Assembly (NCBI RefSeq): GCF_965118895.1
Contig: NZ_CBCPJJ010000027.1
Location: forward strand, 1-64,000
Source: Rahnella inusitata_A
GTDB taxonomy: Bacteria > Pseudomonadota > Gammaproteobacteria > Enterobacterales > Enterobacteriaceae
Reading direction: 5' to 3'
DNA: 64,000 nt
Shown: positions 8,232 to 16,970 of the stretch, one piece after another
Layout of the letters: the number at the start of each line of letters is the position of its first letter
How positions within the stretch are numbered: position 1 is the first letter of the stretch
Notes under the pieces: model-generated
Told to the model about the DNA's origin: nothing
What the model saw: only the letters and a program-made list of their open reading frames with translations
The model's database searches: none
Program-made: the position numbers and the translations under genes

Positions 8232-8738
8232 TTACGTGTTGGGAGTAAACGTCATTGCCAGCCCGTTCATGCAGTAACGCAAGCCGGTCGGCTGCGGGCC
8301 ATCGTCAAAGACATGGCCGAGATGCCCGCCGCAGCGACGGCAATGCACTTCATCGCGCACCATCCCGAGCGTAGTGTCCCGGCGCGTCACGGCGGCGTTC
8401 GGTAATGATTTCCAGAAGCTCGGCCAACCGGTGCGGCTGTCGAATTTAGTCGCAGAGGAAAACAGCGACAGGCTGCAACCGGCACAGGCGAATTTACCGT
8501 CCCGATGTTCTTTGTTTAACGGACTGGAATAAGGACGTTCGGTGCCGGCTTCGCGCAAGATGTAATATTGCGCATCACTGAGGCGCTGGTGCCATTGATC
8601 ATCGGTGAGCGTCACGTCGAAGTGTTCTGCGATTGCCTGCGCGTCCGCCTTACGGGCGAAAATCGCAGGAAAAAGTCCCATGGCCGCTGCGGCGGAAACT
8701 GCACCGCTGCCGAGCAGGAAATTGCGTCTGTTGATCAT
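8232..8738 (-). CDS. msrB: Peptide methionine-(R)-sulfoxide reductase with Tat signal
   Basis: MsrB fold of about 168 aa. The zinc-binding pairs are Cys85/Cys88 (CAGC) and Cys133/Cys136 (CRRC), and the catalytic cysteine is Cys156 in LRYCMN. The N-terminus reads INRRNFLLG followed by an Ala-rich hydrophobic stretch ending ADAQ, a twin-arginine signal peptide, so the protein should be exported folded to the periplasm. A GTG nine bases upstream (8747) is in frame; I prefer the ATG at 8738 because GGTGG precedes it. It is the first gene of the msrB-msrA pair. Many enteric bacteria instead use MsrPQ for periplasmic repair. Confidence 0.88.
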   Translation of the reverse strand: MINRRNFLLGSGAVSAAAAMGLFPAIFARKADAQAIAEHFDVTLTDDQWHQRLSDAQYYILREAGTERPYSSPLNKEHRDGKFACAGCSLSLFSSATKFDSRTGWPSFWKSLPNAAVTRRDTTLGMVRDEVHCRRCGGHLGHVFDDGPQPTGLRYCMNGLAMTFTPNT

Positions 8739-8870
8739 AGTTGCCACCGTGCCGGTTGGTATCGATGGAAACAGGTTACAGGCAGGGGTGTTACGGAATC
8801 CTCGCGGAGAGTTAACGATTTTGTGATAAATCAGTTATCGCTGGGGGGGCGGTGAATGGGGAGTTTAAAA

Positions 8871-8906
8871 TCAACTTCAACTTCAACTTCAACTTCAAGG
8901 TCAAGA
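8871..8906. repeat. Hexanucleotide repeat (TCAACT)4 plus two degenerate units
   Basis: Four exact TCAACT units (8871-8894) are followed by TCAAGG and TCAAGA. The tract lies outside any credible gene, at the edge of the hairpin-rich block, and may mark the boundary of a dispersed repeat. Confidence 0.9.
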
Positions 8907-9363
8907 GCTTGGGCTGCCGCCCAAACCGGCCTCAAGGGGGGTCTATCGCCACCCCCCTTGAGAATCCCGGGCTCTTTAAAACATGTGCCATGCATCCCGG
9001 CTATGTTTCAGAGACTTTTGCGATTGCCGCAAAATCCCGCCGCTACGCGGTGCCCTTCGCTCGGGTTACAACCCGCGCAAACACACGCGCGGTTTTCCAC
9101 CTCTTCCTCCGGCGTGATTTTTAAAAGCGGCCAAAGCTTTTGAGGTCACAACTTTACCGGCTCGGATCCTTTCGAAAAAAATCCAAACTCTTTGCTCAAT
9201 CTATATTTTTTTCAAAAAATGGTGAGAGGGCGCGATCAGAAAATCCTGCCGAACGGAGCGGCCTGAAGATCAATGGCTTCAGGACCGAGAGAGGGAACGC
9301 ACTTCCCTCTCTTGGTCGGTTTCGGCGCAGTGAGTTGAGTGATCACTACAATTGAGAAACCGA
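8907..9363. repeat. Gene-free structured block, possible dispersed repeat element
   Basis: No convincing gene. The block holds several strong hairpins: CTCAAGGGGGG (8931-8941) with CCCCCCTTGAG (8952-8962); CCTGAAG (9262-9268) with CTTCAGG (9277-9283); a 14-bp stem with one G-T pair between 9284-9297 and 9303-9316 around a 5-nt loop; and TCGGTTTC (9316-9323) with GAAACCGA (9356-9363), which encloses AGTGATCACT. Base composition swings from GC-rich to A/T runs near 9170-9220. Density and order of hairpins suggest a repeat family or structured RNA rather than random intergenic DNA. What it does is unknown. Confidence 0.5.
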
Positions 9364-9374
9364 AAAATAGTCGG

Positions 9375-11444
9375 TTATTTATAAAGCCCGCCCTTGCAGC
9401 GGCCAACGGCAATCATCTCCCCCTGCACCTGCGCCCCTTCCCTCACAAACACCGGTATGCCGTCGAGCGGTGCGGCCACGGTAACTACCGATCCCCCCGG
9501 ATAGCGCTCACCGTTAAGTGCAACCCACACTTCTCCGGCGGGAAGCCACACCGCACGTTCCCGCTGCCCCGCATATAACACCGGCGCAACCAGGATATCC
9601 GCGCCCAGCATATACTGGTCTTCCACCTGCCAACTTTCAGCCTGGTCGGGATACTGATAGAACATTGTGCGCATGACCGGATCACCTTTCTCATGGGCTT
9701 CCTGCATGACGCGGCTGATGTAGGGACGCAGTTTTTCCCGTAAGAATAAACCGTTTTTCATCAGCTCATAATTCTCTTCGCCATAGCTCCAGACTTCATT
9801 TGGTGCGCCGCTGTTGCACTGAGCGATGCCTTCACGCCACGGTTCTGACGGCTGGATCTGTGGTTCCCGGTAGCCATGTAAACGCATCACCGGGCAGAAG
9901 ACACCCCACTGGAACCAGCGGATCAACAGCTCCTGAAACGCCGGATCATTGACATTACCCCCCTGGAATCCGCCAATATCCGTCGTCCACCACGGAATCC
10001 CGGCCAGCCCCATATTCAGACCGGCGGCGATCTGGTTACGCAGCGCGTGAAAGGAAGAATGGATGTCGCCCGACCACGCCAGTACGCCATACCGCTGGCT
10101 GCCGGCCCAGGCACAACGCACCAGATTGACGATCTCTGTCTCGCCTTCCTGTTGCAGACCGTCGTAAAAGCCCTGCGCGAATTTCTGCGGATAAATGTTA
10201 CCCACTTCCAGCACCGGCCCAAGATGATAGCGATAATTATCGAAATCATAAGCGCGGTATTCGGGTTCGGCTTCATCCAGCCAGAAGGTGCGAATGCCCA
10301 GATCGTAATAATTTTGCTTCACCTTGTCCCAGACAAACTTCCGGGCGTCAGGATGCGTGGCATCGAAGAACGTACAGTTGCCAAGAAAGTCCAGATTCAC
10401 CGAAACGCCGCGTTCGGTATTCACCAGATAACCTTTGGATTTCATCTCTTTGTAATTTTCGGTGCGGCTGTCTACCGTTGGCCAGACAGAGACCATGGTT
10501 TCGATACCGAGGGATTTCAGCTCCGCAACCATTGCTTTAGGATCCGGCCAGTCCACCGGGTCAAAACACCACGTTCCCTGATTCGGCCAGTGGAAGAAAT
10601 CGATCACTATCACCGAAATCGGCAATTCACGACGCTTATATTCACGTGCGACCTCCAGCACTTCCTGCTGGGTACGGTAACGCAATTTACATTGCCAGAA
10701 ACCCGTGGCGTACTCGGGCATTTGCGGCGCAGTACCGGTCGCATGGCCATACTGATGCATGATTTCAGCTGGCGTATCACCGGCGGTGATCCAGTAATCC
10801 ATTTGCTCGGTCACCTGCGCTTCCCAGCGGGTGATGTTCTTGCCGAACGTCGCTTCGCCGATTGCCGGATTATTCCACAGCAAACCATAACCCATACTGG
10901 AAAGCATAAACGGCACGCTGGCCTGTGAATTGCGTTGCGCCAGTTCCAGCGTGCAGCCTTTCAGATCCAGACAACTTTGCTGATACTGCCCCATCCCGTA
11001 AATTTTCTCCTCGGGACGCGATTCGAATCGCACTGTCAGCTGATGCTTGCCACCAGGGATGGCCTTAAACTCGCGGGCATCCATTTTCAGCGCACTGATG
11101 TATTTGTCCTGGCTCTTTTCTGTCGCACCGATTCCCACGGTCGATCGTTGCCGCCAATACTCTTCGAGAATCAGCTCACCGTGCTGATTGTAAAAGGCCA
11201 GCTGCCCTTTAATGTTGACAGTCGCACTGATGTTGCCGTTGCGGATAGTCAGCGTTTCAGGCCCGTGGTTAATTTGCGTTTGAGGCTGTTCGCTCTGTGG
11301 CAACAACGCCCAAAGATGGTCGTTCAGCGCCGGGCGACAGGTGGCACGCACACGCAGGCTGTGGACTCCCCAGGGTTCAATCACCAGCGTTTGCTGATCG
11401 AAATGCCAAAGGATACGGTTTTTTTCGGCGATTAATTCGCTCAT
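9375..11444 (-). CDS. Glycoside hydrolase family 31, probable alpha-xylosidase
   Basis: 689-aa GH31 enzyme, lacking a signal peptide and so cytoplasmic. The nucleophile region reads FWLDEAEPE with Asp390, and the acid/base region reads WSGDIHSSF with Asp460. IDFFHWPNQGTWCFDP and the downstream PWWTTDIGGFQGG are family landmarks. It shares gene context with E. coli yicI (alpha-xylosidase), but is shorter than YicI, so the substrate may differ; isoprimeverose-like xylosides are plausible and alpha-galactosides or -glucosides are not excluded. The start overlaps the transporter stop by 4 bp and has CAGGAG upstream, so the two are translated together. Confidence 0.85.
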   Translation of the reverse strand: MSELIAEKNRILWHFDQQTLVIEPWGVHSLRVRATCRPALNDHLWALLPQSEQPQTQINHGPETLTIRNGNISATVNIKGQLAFYNQHGELILEEYWRQRSTVGIGATEKSQDKYISALKMDAREFKAIPGGKHQLTVRFESRPEEKIYGMGQYQQSCLDLKGCTLELAQRNSQASVPFMLSSMGYGLLWNNPAIGEATFGKNITRWEAQVTEQMDYWITAGDTPAEIMHQYGHATGTAPQMPEYATGFWQCKLRYRTQQEVLEVAREYKRRELPISVIVIDFFHWPNQGTWCFDPVDWPDPKAMVAELKSLGIETMVSVWPTVDSRTENYKEMKSKGYLVNTERGVSVNLDFLGNCTFFDATHPDARKFVWDKVKQNYYDLGIRTFWLDEAEPEYRAYDFDNYRYHLGPVLEVGNIYPQKFAQGFYDGLQQEGETEIVNLVRCAWAGSQRYGVLAWSGDIHSSFHALRNQIAAGLNMGLAGIPWWTTDIGGFQGGNVNDPAFQELLIRWFQWGVFCPVMRLHGYREPQIQPSEPWREGIAQCNSGAPNEVWSYGEENYELMKNGLFLREKLRPYISRVMQEAHEKGDPVMRTMFYQYPDQAESWQVEDQYMLGADILVAPVLYAGQRERAVWLPAGEVWVALNGERYPGGSVVTVAAPLDGIPVFVREGAQVQGEMIAVGRCKGGLYK

Positions 11445-12820
11445 GCGGACTCCTGTGTATGCAAGATGGCCTGAGGTTCAGGCACGCGTTCAGGGGTGAT
11501 TTTGGATTGGTTAATCTTTTTCATCGTGGCGTCGTTGAGTTTGTACCAACGCATCGATAGCGCACTAAACATCGACAGCACGCCCGGCACCAGCGAGAAC
11601 AGCGCGATAATCGACAGCATCGCCGCCGGGTTTTGCTGGGCTGCATGTGGCACATAGCCGCTCAGGCCAAGGGTCCAGCCGACCACCGCGCCGCTGACTG
11701 CCATTCCCATTTTGAGGATCGCCAGTAGCGTGGAGAATACGGTGCCGTCCATGCGTTTCCCCTGTTTGTATTCACCGTAGTCGACCACGTCAGACATCAT
11801 CACCCACATTAATGTGGTCGTAACCTGATAGAAGGTGGACACCAGCAGCGTCATGCCGACCAGCAGTGAAATCCAGGCGGGAAGGAAGAAAATGGCAATG
11901 CTTAGCACACCGGTTAATACGGCACACAGACTGAATGCGGAGAGTTTGCTGCGGTTTCGGGTGAGCGGTTTGACCAACATACTGCCGAGGCTTTTACCGA
12001 CAATATGCGCCGCCAGCAGCCACATAAAGTAGCTGGCGTGCCCGAGATAATAAGTAACGTAATACATCATCGCGCCAAGACGAACGACGCCAAAAGAAAT
12101 GTTAAAGAAAATCAGCGCCGCGACGACGCGCCACTGGTCATTACGCACTAAATCACGCAGGTCCGAGAGAAAATTCTCATGAGTTGGTGGCGCGCTAATA
12201 CGTTCTTTAGTATTGAGGAAACACAATAAAAACATCACTACGGCAATTGACGCCATTATTGCCATCGCGCCAAAATACCCGTCCAGCTTATTCCCACCCC
12301 CCATCATTTCCGCCAAAGGCATCATTAAAAATGTGGACATCGCGCCGCCCAACGTGGCCAGGAAAAAGCGATAGGATTGCAGGGAAATACGCTGGGTATT
12401 ATCCGGCGTTATAATTGCGCCCATCGAGCAATAAGGAATATTGATGGCGGTATACATCAGCATCATCACGCAATAGGTCACACTGGCATAGACCATTTTC
12501 CCGGTCATCGAGAGGGATTCGGGTACGGCGTATACCAGTAAGCAGCTGATCCCAAAGGGGAGCGCCAGCCAGAGAATATAAGGCCGGAACTTACCGAAAC
12601 GCGTTTGTGTGCGGTCGGCGATAAGCCCCATTGCCGGGTCTACAATGGCATCCGCAATGCGTGCGACCAGAAACATTGTCCCGACGAATACCGCCGGTAA
12701 TCCCACTACATCGGTGTAATAAAAGGTTAAAAATATAATGACGTTATCCAGGCCAATATGGCTCGCCATATCCCCCAGACCGTAACTCACTTTTTCTTTG
12801 ACGGATAATTTTCCACTCAT
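11441..12820 (-). CDS. GPH-family glycoside:cation symporter (YicJ-like)
   Basis: About 459 aa with twelve predicted membrane segments. The start KEKVSYGLGDMASHI and the loop ADRTQTRFGKFRPYILW are signatures of the glycoside-pentoside-hexuronide symporters (MelB/XynB/YicJ group). It would import the oligosaccharide cut by the GH31 enzyme whose gene follows with a 4-bp overlap. The frame can be extended to a TTG at 12850, but the ATG at 12820 fits the family start better. A CRP-like site lies about 130 bp upstream. Confidence 0.85.
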   Translation of the reverse strand: MSGKLSVKEKVSYGLGDMASHIGLDNVIIFLTFYYTDVVGLPAVFVGTMFLVARIADAIVDPAMGLIADRTQTRFGKFRPYILWLALPFGISCLLVYAVPESLSMTGKMVYASVTYCVMMLMYTAINIPYCSMGAIITPDNTQRISLQSYRFFLATLGGAMSTFLMMPLAEMMGGGNKLDGYFGAMAIMASIAVVMFLLCFLNTKERISAPPTHENFLSDLRDLVRNDQWRVVAALIFFNISFGVVRLGAMMYYVTYYLGHASYFMWLLAAHIVGKSLGSMLVKPLTRNRSKLSAFSLCAVLTGVLSIAIFFLPAWISLLVGMTLLVSTFYQVTTTLMWVMMSDVVDYGEYKQGKRMDGTVFSTLLAILKMGMAVSGAVVGWTLGLSGYVPHAAQQNPAAMLSIIALFSLVPGVLSMFSALSMRWYKLNDATMKKINQSKITPERVPEPQAILHTQESA

Positions 12821-12946
12821 AACTCGATCTGCCTTTTTCCGGTTAAACAAAAAAGTCAGTCCGTCCGATGGGCTGAGGATCTGTTATAGAGAGGTTAAAA
12901 GGCCGCTACAATTACGAGATATAATAATTTTCTTATGATATTTAGC

Positions 12947-12968
12947 TTATGTGATACCGGTAACATGA
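12947..12968 (-). promoter_or_regulatory. CRP-like site upstream of the symporter-GH31 operon
   Basis: TGTGA (12950-12954), six bases, then TAACA (12961-12965). This matches the CRP core TGTGA-N6-TCACA with one mismatch. AT-rich DNA with TATAAT-like hexamers follows toward the operon. Catabolite control would suit a sugar-uptake operon. Confidence 0.45.
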
Positions 12969-13139
12969 AAGGAAACGTCTTGCAGGTTGTTGCGGGAGGC
13001 TCTGGAAGATGTGATGGAAAATGTATTGCCAGTCACCGTGGCAACAGAACGGCTTTATGGCCGTATTCCAGGGCTGAACCCGGCATTGGATAAAAACGCG
13101 TTTACCGCGCCTGCCGCACAAAAAACCCTGTTTCAGTGA
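12969..13139 (+). pseudogene. Unrecognised protein C-terminal fragment
   Basis: The frame is open from just after a stop at 12966-12968 to TGA at 13137-13139 and reads like a natural protein end (LLREALEDVMENVLPV, then YGRIPGLNPALDKN and APAAQKTLFQ). No start codon with a ribosome site precedes it; only an internal ATG (VMEN) is available. I do not recognise the family. Its natural composition, lack of an N-terminus and position between two unrelated genes suggest the tail of a deleted gene. It may also be a short chance frame. Confidence 0.3.
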
Positions 13140-13207
13140 CTCTCGCGGGTATTTCCCCCCATTTACGACTACACTGGTTGCCACTTTCCTCACAGGATGC
13201 GTTTCAA

Positions 13208-13474
13208 ATGAAAAGACTGACACAACAAGATATGACGGAAAGCGAACAGCGGGAACTGAAAACCCAGCTGGATCGGGCTCGTAAAGCTCAGGGCCGTGAG
13301 TTGACCAACTCAGAAAATAACCGCATCAAAGACGATTACATCGATAAACTGATGGAAGAAAAGGAAAAAGTGGCTGCGAAAGCCCGTGCGGAAAAACGCC
13401 GTAATAAAGCCGTTCCTAGTACTTCTGCGACTTACGACTGGACTGCACGCACCCATCCGCGCGGCCGCCGCTAA
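13208..13474 (+). CDS. yjbD: YjbD family protein (DUF3811)
   Basis: 88 aa, highly charged and helical. It matches E. coli YjbD from memory across the whole length: the TQ-DMTE-EQRELK start, LTNSE-N-IK-DYIDKLM centre and the TRGRR-like C-terminus (HPRGRR). Function unknown. The ATG follows TTTCAA rather than a clear Shine-Dalgarno; a longer frame from 13136 exists, but YjbD homology fixes the start. Confidence 0.85.
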   Translation: MKRLTQQDMTESEQRELKTQLDRARKAQGRELTNSENNRIKDDYIDKLMEEKEKVAAKARAEKRRNKAVPSTSATYDWTARTHPRGRR

Positions 13475-13486
13475 GCATTAACTGAT

Positions 13487-13509
13487 CCTCTGCGTGCTTC
13501 ACGCAGAGG
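13487..13509 (+). terminator. Hairpin between convergent yjbD and rhodanese genes
   Basis: CCTCTGCGT (13487-13495) pairs perfectly with ACGCAGAGG (13501-13509) around GCTTC. The T-run after it is weak (CCTTTGTT), so termination may be partial. Confidence 0.55.
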
Positions 13510-13530
13510 CGTCAGCCTTTGTTATCTTCC

Positions 13531-15147
13531 TTATTTCAATACCGTAAAACCGTGGGAGCCGTCTTTTTCCAGCTGCTCTACCAGCCCATATTCCCAGTCC
13601 AGATAATCCTGCATCGCCTGCGCACTGACATCTGTTCCTTCGTACGGACGGCGATATCTGTCCTGCGGATTGTTCAGATACGCGCTATCGCCCCGCTCAA
13701 GCGGCTGTCCTGCATCAATCCAGCCGACCGTGCCTTTCTCCAGTAAATAGGTTTTTTTAGCCGTTAATAGCGCCACTTCCGTGACAGCGTAACGCGCCAG
13801 TAAGCCTCTGGTGCAGGTCACAACCCAACGCTGTTTCTCGGGCTGCAAAGCCATTATCTGAGGAATATTGCCGCGCGTAGTCCACACGGCGCCCGGAATC
13901 CGCCGGTTGCGGAAATTTGCACTGGTGGTGAGATCAATGACGCCGGTGTCACCGTCTTCCAACCAGCGTTGCAGCTGCTGTGGCGTCACAGATTCTACCG
14001 CCGGAGCCGGAGCGACCTGCGCTTTCCAGTCGCCCTGCGCGGCGAAATCCTCGGCCGTAACATCGGCCACGTACACTTCCCATTTCATCTGCGCGAGCCA
14101 TGATGCCGCCATGTTGGCACGCACGCCGTCATCATCTGCCAGCACAATTCGCCCACCACGAACCGTGGCGTAGTGATCGGTTTCCTGAACCAGCTGACCG
14201 CCTGCCACATGGCGCGCACCCGGTAAATGACCGGCGCGAAATTCTTCCGCTGTGCGTACATCAAAGAGATATAAAGTGCGGGAAGCATCCTGCTGCCAGT
14301 CATGAATTTGTGACAATGTCACTGACCGCACGCCCGCGCGTACAGCCAGAGCCTGTGCGCCTTGCAACGCTGCCAGACGTGATTTTTCACTCAGTTCCGG
14401 GAACGTTGCGGCCTGCCGATGAGCCAGCGACTGACCCGCCAGCGTCCAGCCGATTGTCCCGTTACGCAATGCCGCGATCGGTTGTTTAAAACCGGCGTTA
14501 ATCAGCGACTGCGTACCGATGATACTGCGCGTACGCCCGGCACAATTGACTATCACCTGCGTATTTGTATCGGGAACTGCGTCACGCAACCGCAGCGCCA
14601 GTTCGCCACCCGGTACACTGACGCCACCGGGAATGCTCATCGCCTGATACTCATCAAACCGGCGGACATCCAGCACCGCAATATCTGCGCCCTGCTGTTG
14701 CAGCGCCAACACCTGTTCAGCGGTCAGCGACGGGGTCTGGTAATGGTGTTCCACCCATTCGCCGAAGGCTTTGCTCGGCACATTCACATCAATAAAGATC
14801 TCGCCGCCCGCCTCTTTCCAGCCAGCCAGATCGCCTGCCAGCAGGCCCACATTGGTATAGCCCAGAGAATGCAGCAAAGCCGCCGCACGCGTAGTTTTAC
14901 GCTCGCCGCGCTGCACATCATAGAACTCGCCGTTGTCATACAGCGTCACTGCTGTCTGGCGGTTAGGAATGCTGTCCAGCACGTCAAGTTCTAGCGTAGA
15001 CAGCGCCAGATTCGCGGCAAATAACGGATGACCGGTAGCAAATTCGGCTTCTTCGCGGACATCGACCAGCGCCACTTCCTGTCCCTCGCGCAGGCCCTGA
15101 TGGAGCTGGGAGAAATGACGCAGCGGTAATGCATGAGTGTCAGACAT
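13531..15147 (-). CDS. Four-domain rhodanese-like sulfurtransferase
   Basis: 538 aa made of four rhodanese-like domains of about 110-140 aa each. Their starts read VALVDVREEAEF, IAVLDVRRFDEY, LYLFDVRTAEEF and TGVIDLTTSANF. Active-site cysteines appear in domain 2 (VNCAGRTRS) and domain 4 (VTCTRGLLA). The matching loops of domain 1 (LYDNGEF) and domain 3 (LADDDGV) lack cysteine, so these are probably regulatory or structural. The start overlaps the dioxygenase 3' end by 8 bp, giving a two-gene operon. A role in handling the sulfur released when thiols are oxidised is likely. The frame extends upstream through the dioxygenase gene, but the conserved start is MSDTHALPLRHF. Confidence 0.85.
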   Translation of the reverse strand: MSDTHALPLRHFSQLHQGLREGQEVALVDVREEAEFATGHPLFAANLALSTLELDVLDSIPNRQTAVTLYDNGEFYDVQRGERKTTRAAALLHSLGYTNVGLLAGDLAGWKEAGGEIFIDVNVPSKAFGEWVEHHYQTPSLTAEQVLALQQQGADIAVLDVRRFDEYQAMSIPGGVSVPGGELALRLRDAVPDTNTQVIVNCAGRTRSIIGTQSLINAGFKQPIAALRNGTIGWTLAGQSLAHRQAATFPELSEKSRLAALQGAQALAVRAGVRSVTLSQIHDWQQDASRTLYLFDVRTAEEFRAGHLPGARHVAGGQLVQETDHYATVRGGRIVLADDDGVRANMAASWLAQMKWEVYVADVTAEDFAAQGDWKAQVAPAPAVESVTPQQLQRWLEDGDTGVIDLTTSANFRNRRIPGAVWTTRGNIPQIMALQPEKQRWVVTCTRGLLARYAVTEVALLTAKKTYLLEKGTVGWIDAGQPLERGDSAYLNNPQDRYRRPYEGTDVSAQAMQDYLDWEYGLVEQLEKDGSHGFTVLK

Positions 15148-15745
15148 GAGTTTTCTCTTTTGACAGGTCCCAGAGGTTGGGAAGAAAGGAATTGGAATAA
15201 CCAGAAATAAAGGTTTTCTCGCGCCCGTCAGGGAGATACACCGCGCGCGAGACGGCGCCGATATTACCCCCGTAGACGTGGATGCTGACGGATACCCGGT
15301 CGCTGTAGAAATTGCTGACCTGATGAATATCCTGCACGTCGGGGGCGATCTTCTCGACGTCACCGGGTTGCAGCATGACCGGTTCGCCCTCCGCTTGCAG
15401 CGTTCCGTCCCCGTGGAGAGCAAAGTTTTGACTGATCTCTGCGCCGCGCAGCATACCAATCAGCCCCCAGACGCGGTGATCGTGAACCGGCGTGGTTTGC
15501 CCCGGCCCCCAAACGAAACTGACGACTGAAAATCGCGACAGGGGATCGGCATACAATAAATACTGCTGATAGTGTTCAGTGTGCGGCTGAGCGAATTCCT
15601 CGGCCAGCCAGTTATCCTCGCGGATCAGCGTCGCCAGCAGTTCACTGCCCTGCGCAAGCACTTCGGTCTGACCATGTGGTGCCTGAACCAGCCGCGTAAA
15701 ATCGGCAAGAAATTTTCGCAACGGCGCATTATGTAACGCAGTCAT
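15140..15745 (-). CDS. Cysteine/3-mercaptopropionate dioxygenase (cupin)
   Basis: 201-aa cysteine-dioxygenase-type cupin. The Fe(II) facial triad is His88 and His90 (PVHDHRVWG) plus His141 (DIHQVSN), with His156/Tyr158 (SIHVYGG) as the second-sphere pair. It adds O2 to a thiol to make a sulfinate, either cysteine or 3-mercaptopropionate; the bacterial type cannot be settled by eye. It is first in the operon with the multidomain rhodanese and divergent from a LysR gene, which is the likely regulator. Confidence 0.83.
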   Translation of the reverse strand: MTALHNAPLRKFLADFTRLVQAPHGQTEVLAQGSELLATLIREDNWLAEEFAQPHTEHYQQYLLYADPLSRFSVVSFVWGPGQTTPVHDHRVWGLIGMLRGAEISQNFALHGDGTLQAEGEPVMLQPGDVEKIAPDVQDIHQVSNFYSDRVSVSIHVYGGNIGAVSRAVYLPDGREKTFISGYSNSFLPNLWDLSKEKTHV

Positions 15746-15836
15746 CGACTTCCCCTTTTAATGAACATTCATGACAGGCTAGCACCGGTCAAACTCAACC
15801 AAAATTCATTTTATGGATAAGCTAATATGCAATTTA

Positions 15837-15850
15837 CACATAAAAATGTG
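15837..15850. promoter_or_regulatory. Inverted repeat in the dioxygenase/LysR divergent promoter
   Basis: CACAT-AAAA-ATGTG is a perfect 5-bp inverted repeat in the 186-bp spacer between the two divergent genes, a plausible LysR-type contact site. Confidence 0.35.
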
Positions 15851-15931
15851 CAGTGCGTTCCAGCGTCATTCTGAAAATTAATTTATGCTGCGTGGATTCA
15901 TTTCTGATTATCTGGACGGACATTGAGCGCC

Positions 15932-16843
15932 ATGAAAATTGAAGATTTAACCGCGTTTGTCGCGGTGATCCGCCTGCAATCAACGCGTCTTGCCGCCGAT
16001 GAACTTGGCCTGACGCAGCCTGCTATCACCCGCCGAGTGCAGAATTTCGAAGAATCTCTTGGCATTCCTTTGCTAAACCGGCAGACCAAACCGCTGAAAC
16101 CCACCCTGATGGGTAACCGCGTTTATCAGCAATGCCGCCATATTCTGCGCGAGGTCGATGCACTCAGCGATCTGGTGGCCGCCGACAGCCCGCCTTCCGG
16201 ACTGCTGCGTCTTGCCGTTCCGCAAAGCCTCAGTGAAAGCAGCCTGCTGCCTGCATTGAAAATGCTTTCGGCACAGTTTCCTGAGATCCAGCCCCGTTTA
16301 TCCAGCGGCTGGGGCGAAGAGTTATTGCTGCGCATTCAGCGCCAGGAGCTGGAGGCCGCAGTGGTGCTCTTTCCGGCCAGCAAACAGTTTCCGGCGGGTA
16401 TTGAGAATCAGCCTCTCGGCGCGGTGGATTTAGTGGTAGTTGGCCCGAAAGCCTCAGCAGAACTGCCGCAGCGGCTGGAGGAGTGTTATCAGCATGGCTG
16501 GATCCTCAATCCCGAAGGCTGCGGTTTTCGCGCTGCGCTGCAACGTGCGCTGATTGAACAAGGTTTGCCGCTGTTAATCAATCTTGAGGCTTTTGGTGTG
16601 ACGTTACAGCTTTCGCTTATCGCTGAAGGTCGTGGCCTCGGGCTAATGCCGCGTGCGCTGGTGGAACATCACGCGCTGCGCCCCGAACTGGAACTGTATG
16701 CTCTGAAGGATTTCGCCCCGCGCAGCCAGCTGTGGCTGGTCTATCCAAATGTCCCGGCGAGCCAAATCCCCGCAATTGATGCCTTTGCCGCGGCGATAGC
16801 GCACGGACTGGATTTGCCGGTTCACACCGGTATCGAATATTAA
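15932..16843 (+). CDS. LysR-family regulator of the dioxygenase-rhodanese operon
   Basis: About 303 aa. The N-terminal helix-turn-helix reads STRLAADELGLTQPAITRRVQNFEE, followed by LLNR-TKPLKPT. The C-terminal effector domain starts near residue 90 (LLRLAVPQSL). The divergent arrangement points to control of the thiol dioxygenase pair, perhaps with a sulfur compound as effector. An in-frame TTG nine bases upstream lacks proper spacing to GGACGGA, so the ATG at 15932 is used. Confidence 0.85.
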   Translation: MKIEDLTAFVAVIRLQSTRLAADELGLTQPAITRRVQNFEESLGIPLLNRQTKPLKPTLMGNRVYQQCRHILREVDALSDLVAADSPPSGLLRLAVPQSLSESSLLPALKMLSAQFPEIQPRLSSGWGEELLLRIQRQELEAAVVLFPASKQFPAGIENQPLGAVDLVVVGPKASAELPQRLEECYQHGWILNPEGCGFRAALQRALIEQGLPLLINLEAFGVTLQLSLIAEGRGLGLMPRALVEHHALRPELELYALKDFAPRSQLWLVYPNVPASQIPAIDAFAAAIAHGLDLPVHTGIEY

Positions 16844-16970
16844 TTCCCTCCTGTTGTGCGTTTCTGGAATTATCTGGTTCTTGCCTGTTCGCTGGAGAAA
16901 CACACATTTTCTGCCATGCTTTTGAAGACAAGTGTTTTGTAGATAAATGATTGAGGCAGAGGATATCGCT

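Noticed and set aside
8871..8906. TCAACT tandem repeat as a phase-variation tract
   Set aside because: It is not inside or just upstream of a convincing gene, so slipped-strand switching of expression has no target.
8852..9355. Several overlapping frames in the hairpin-rich block
   Set aside because: No ribosome sites, low-complexity or Arg/Pro-rich products, and the frames are interrupted by the hairpins; better explained as non-coding repeat DNA.
10047..10928. Long open frame (293 codons) antisense to the GH31 gene
   Set aside because: It mirrors the codon structure of a clearly real gene with intact catalytic motifs, has no ribosome site, and its product resembles nothing.
12942..13223. 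Minus-strand frame between the symporter gene and yjbD
   Set aside because: It overlaps both the better plus-strand fragment and the yjbD start, and has no family or ribosome-site support.
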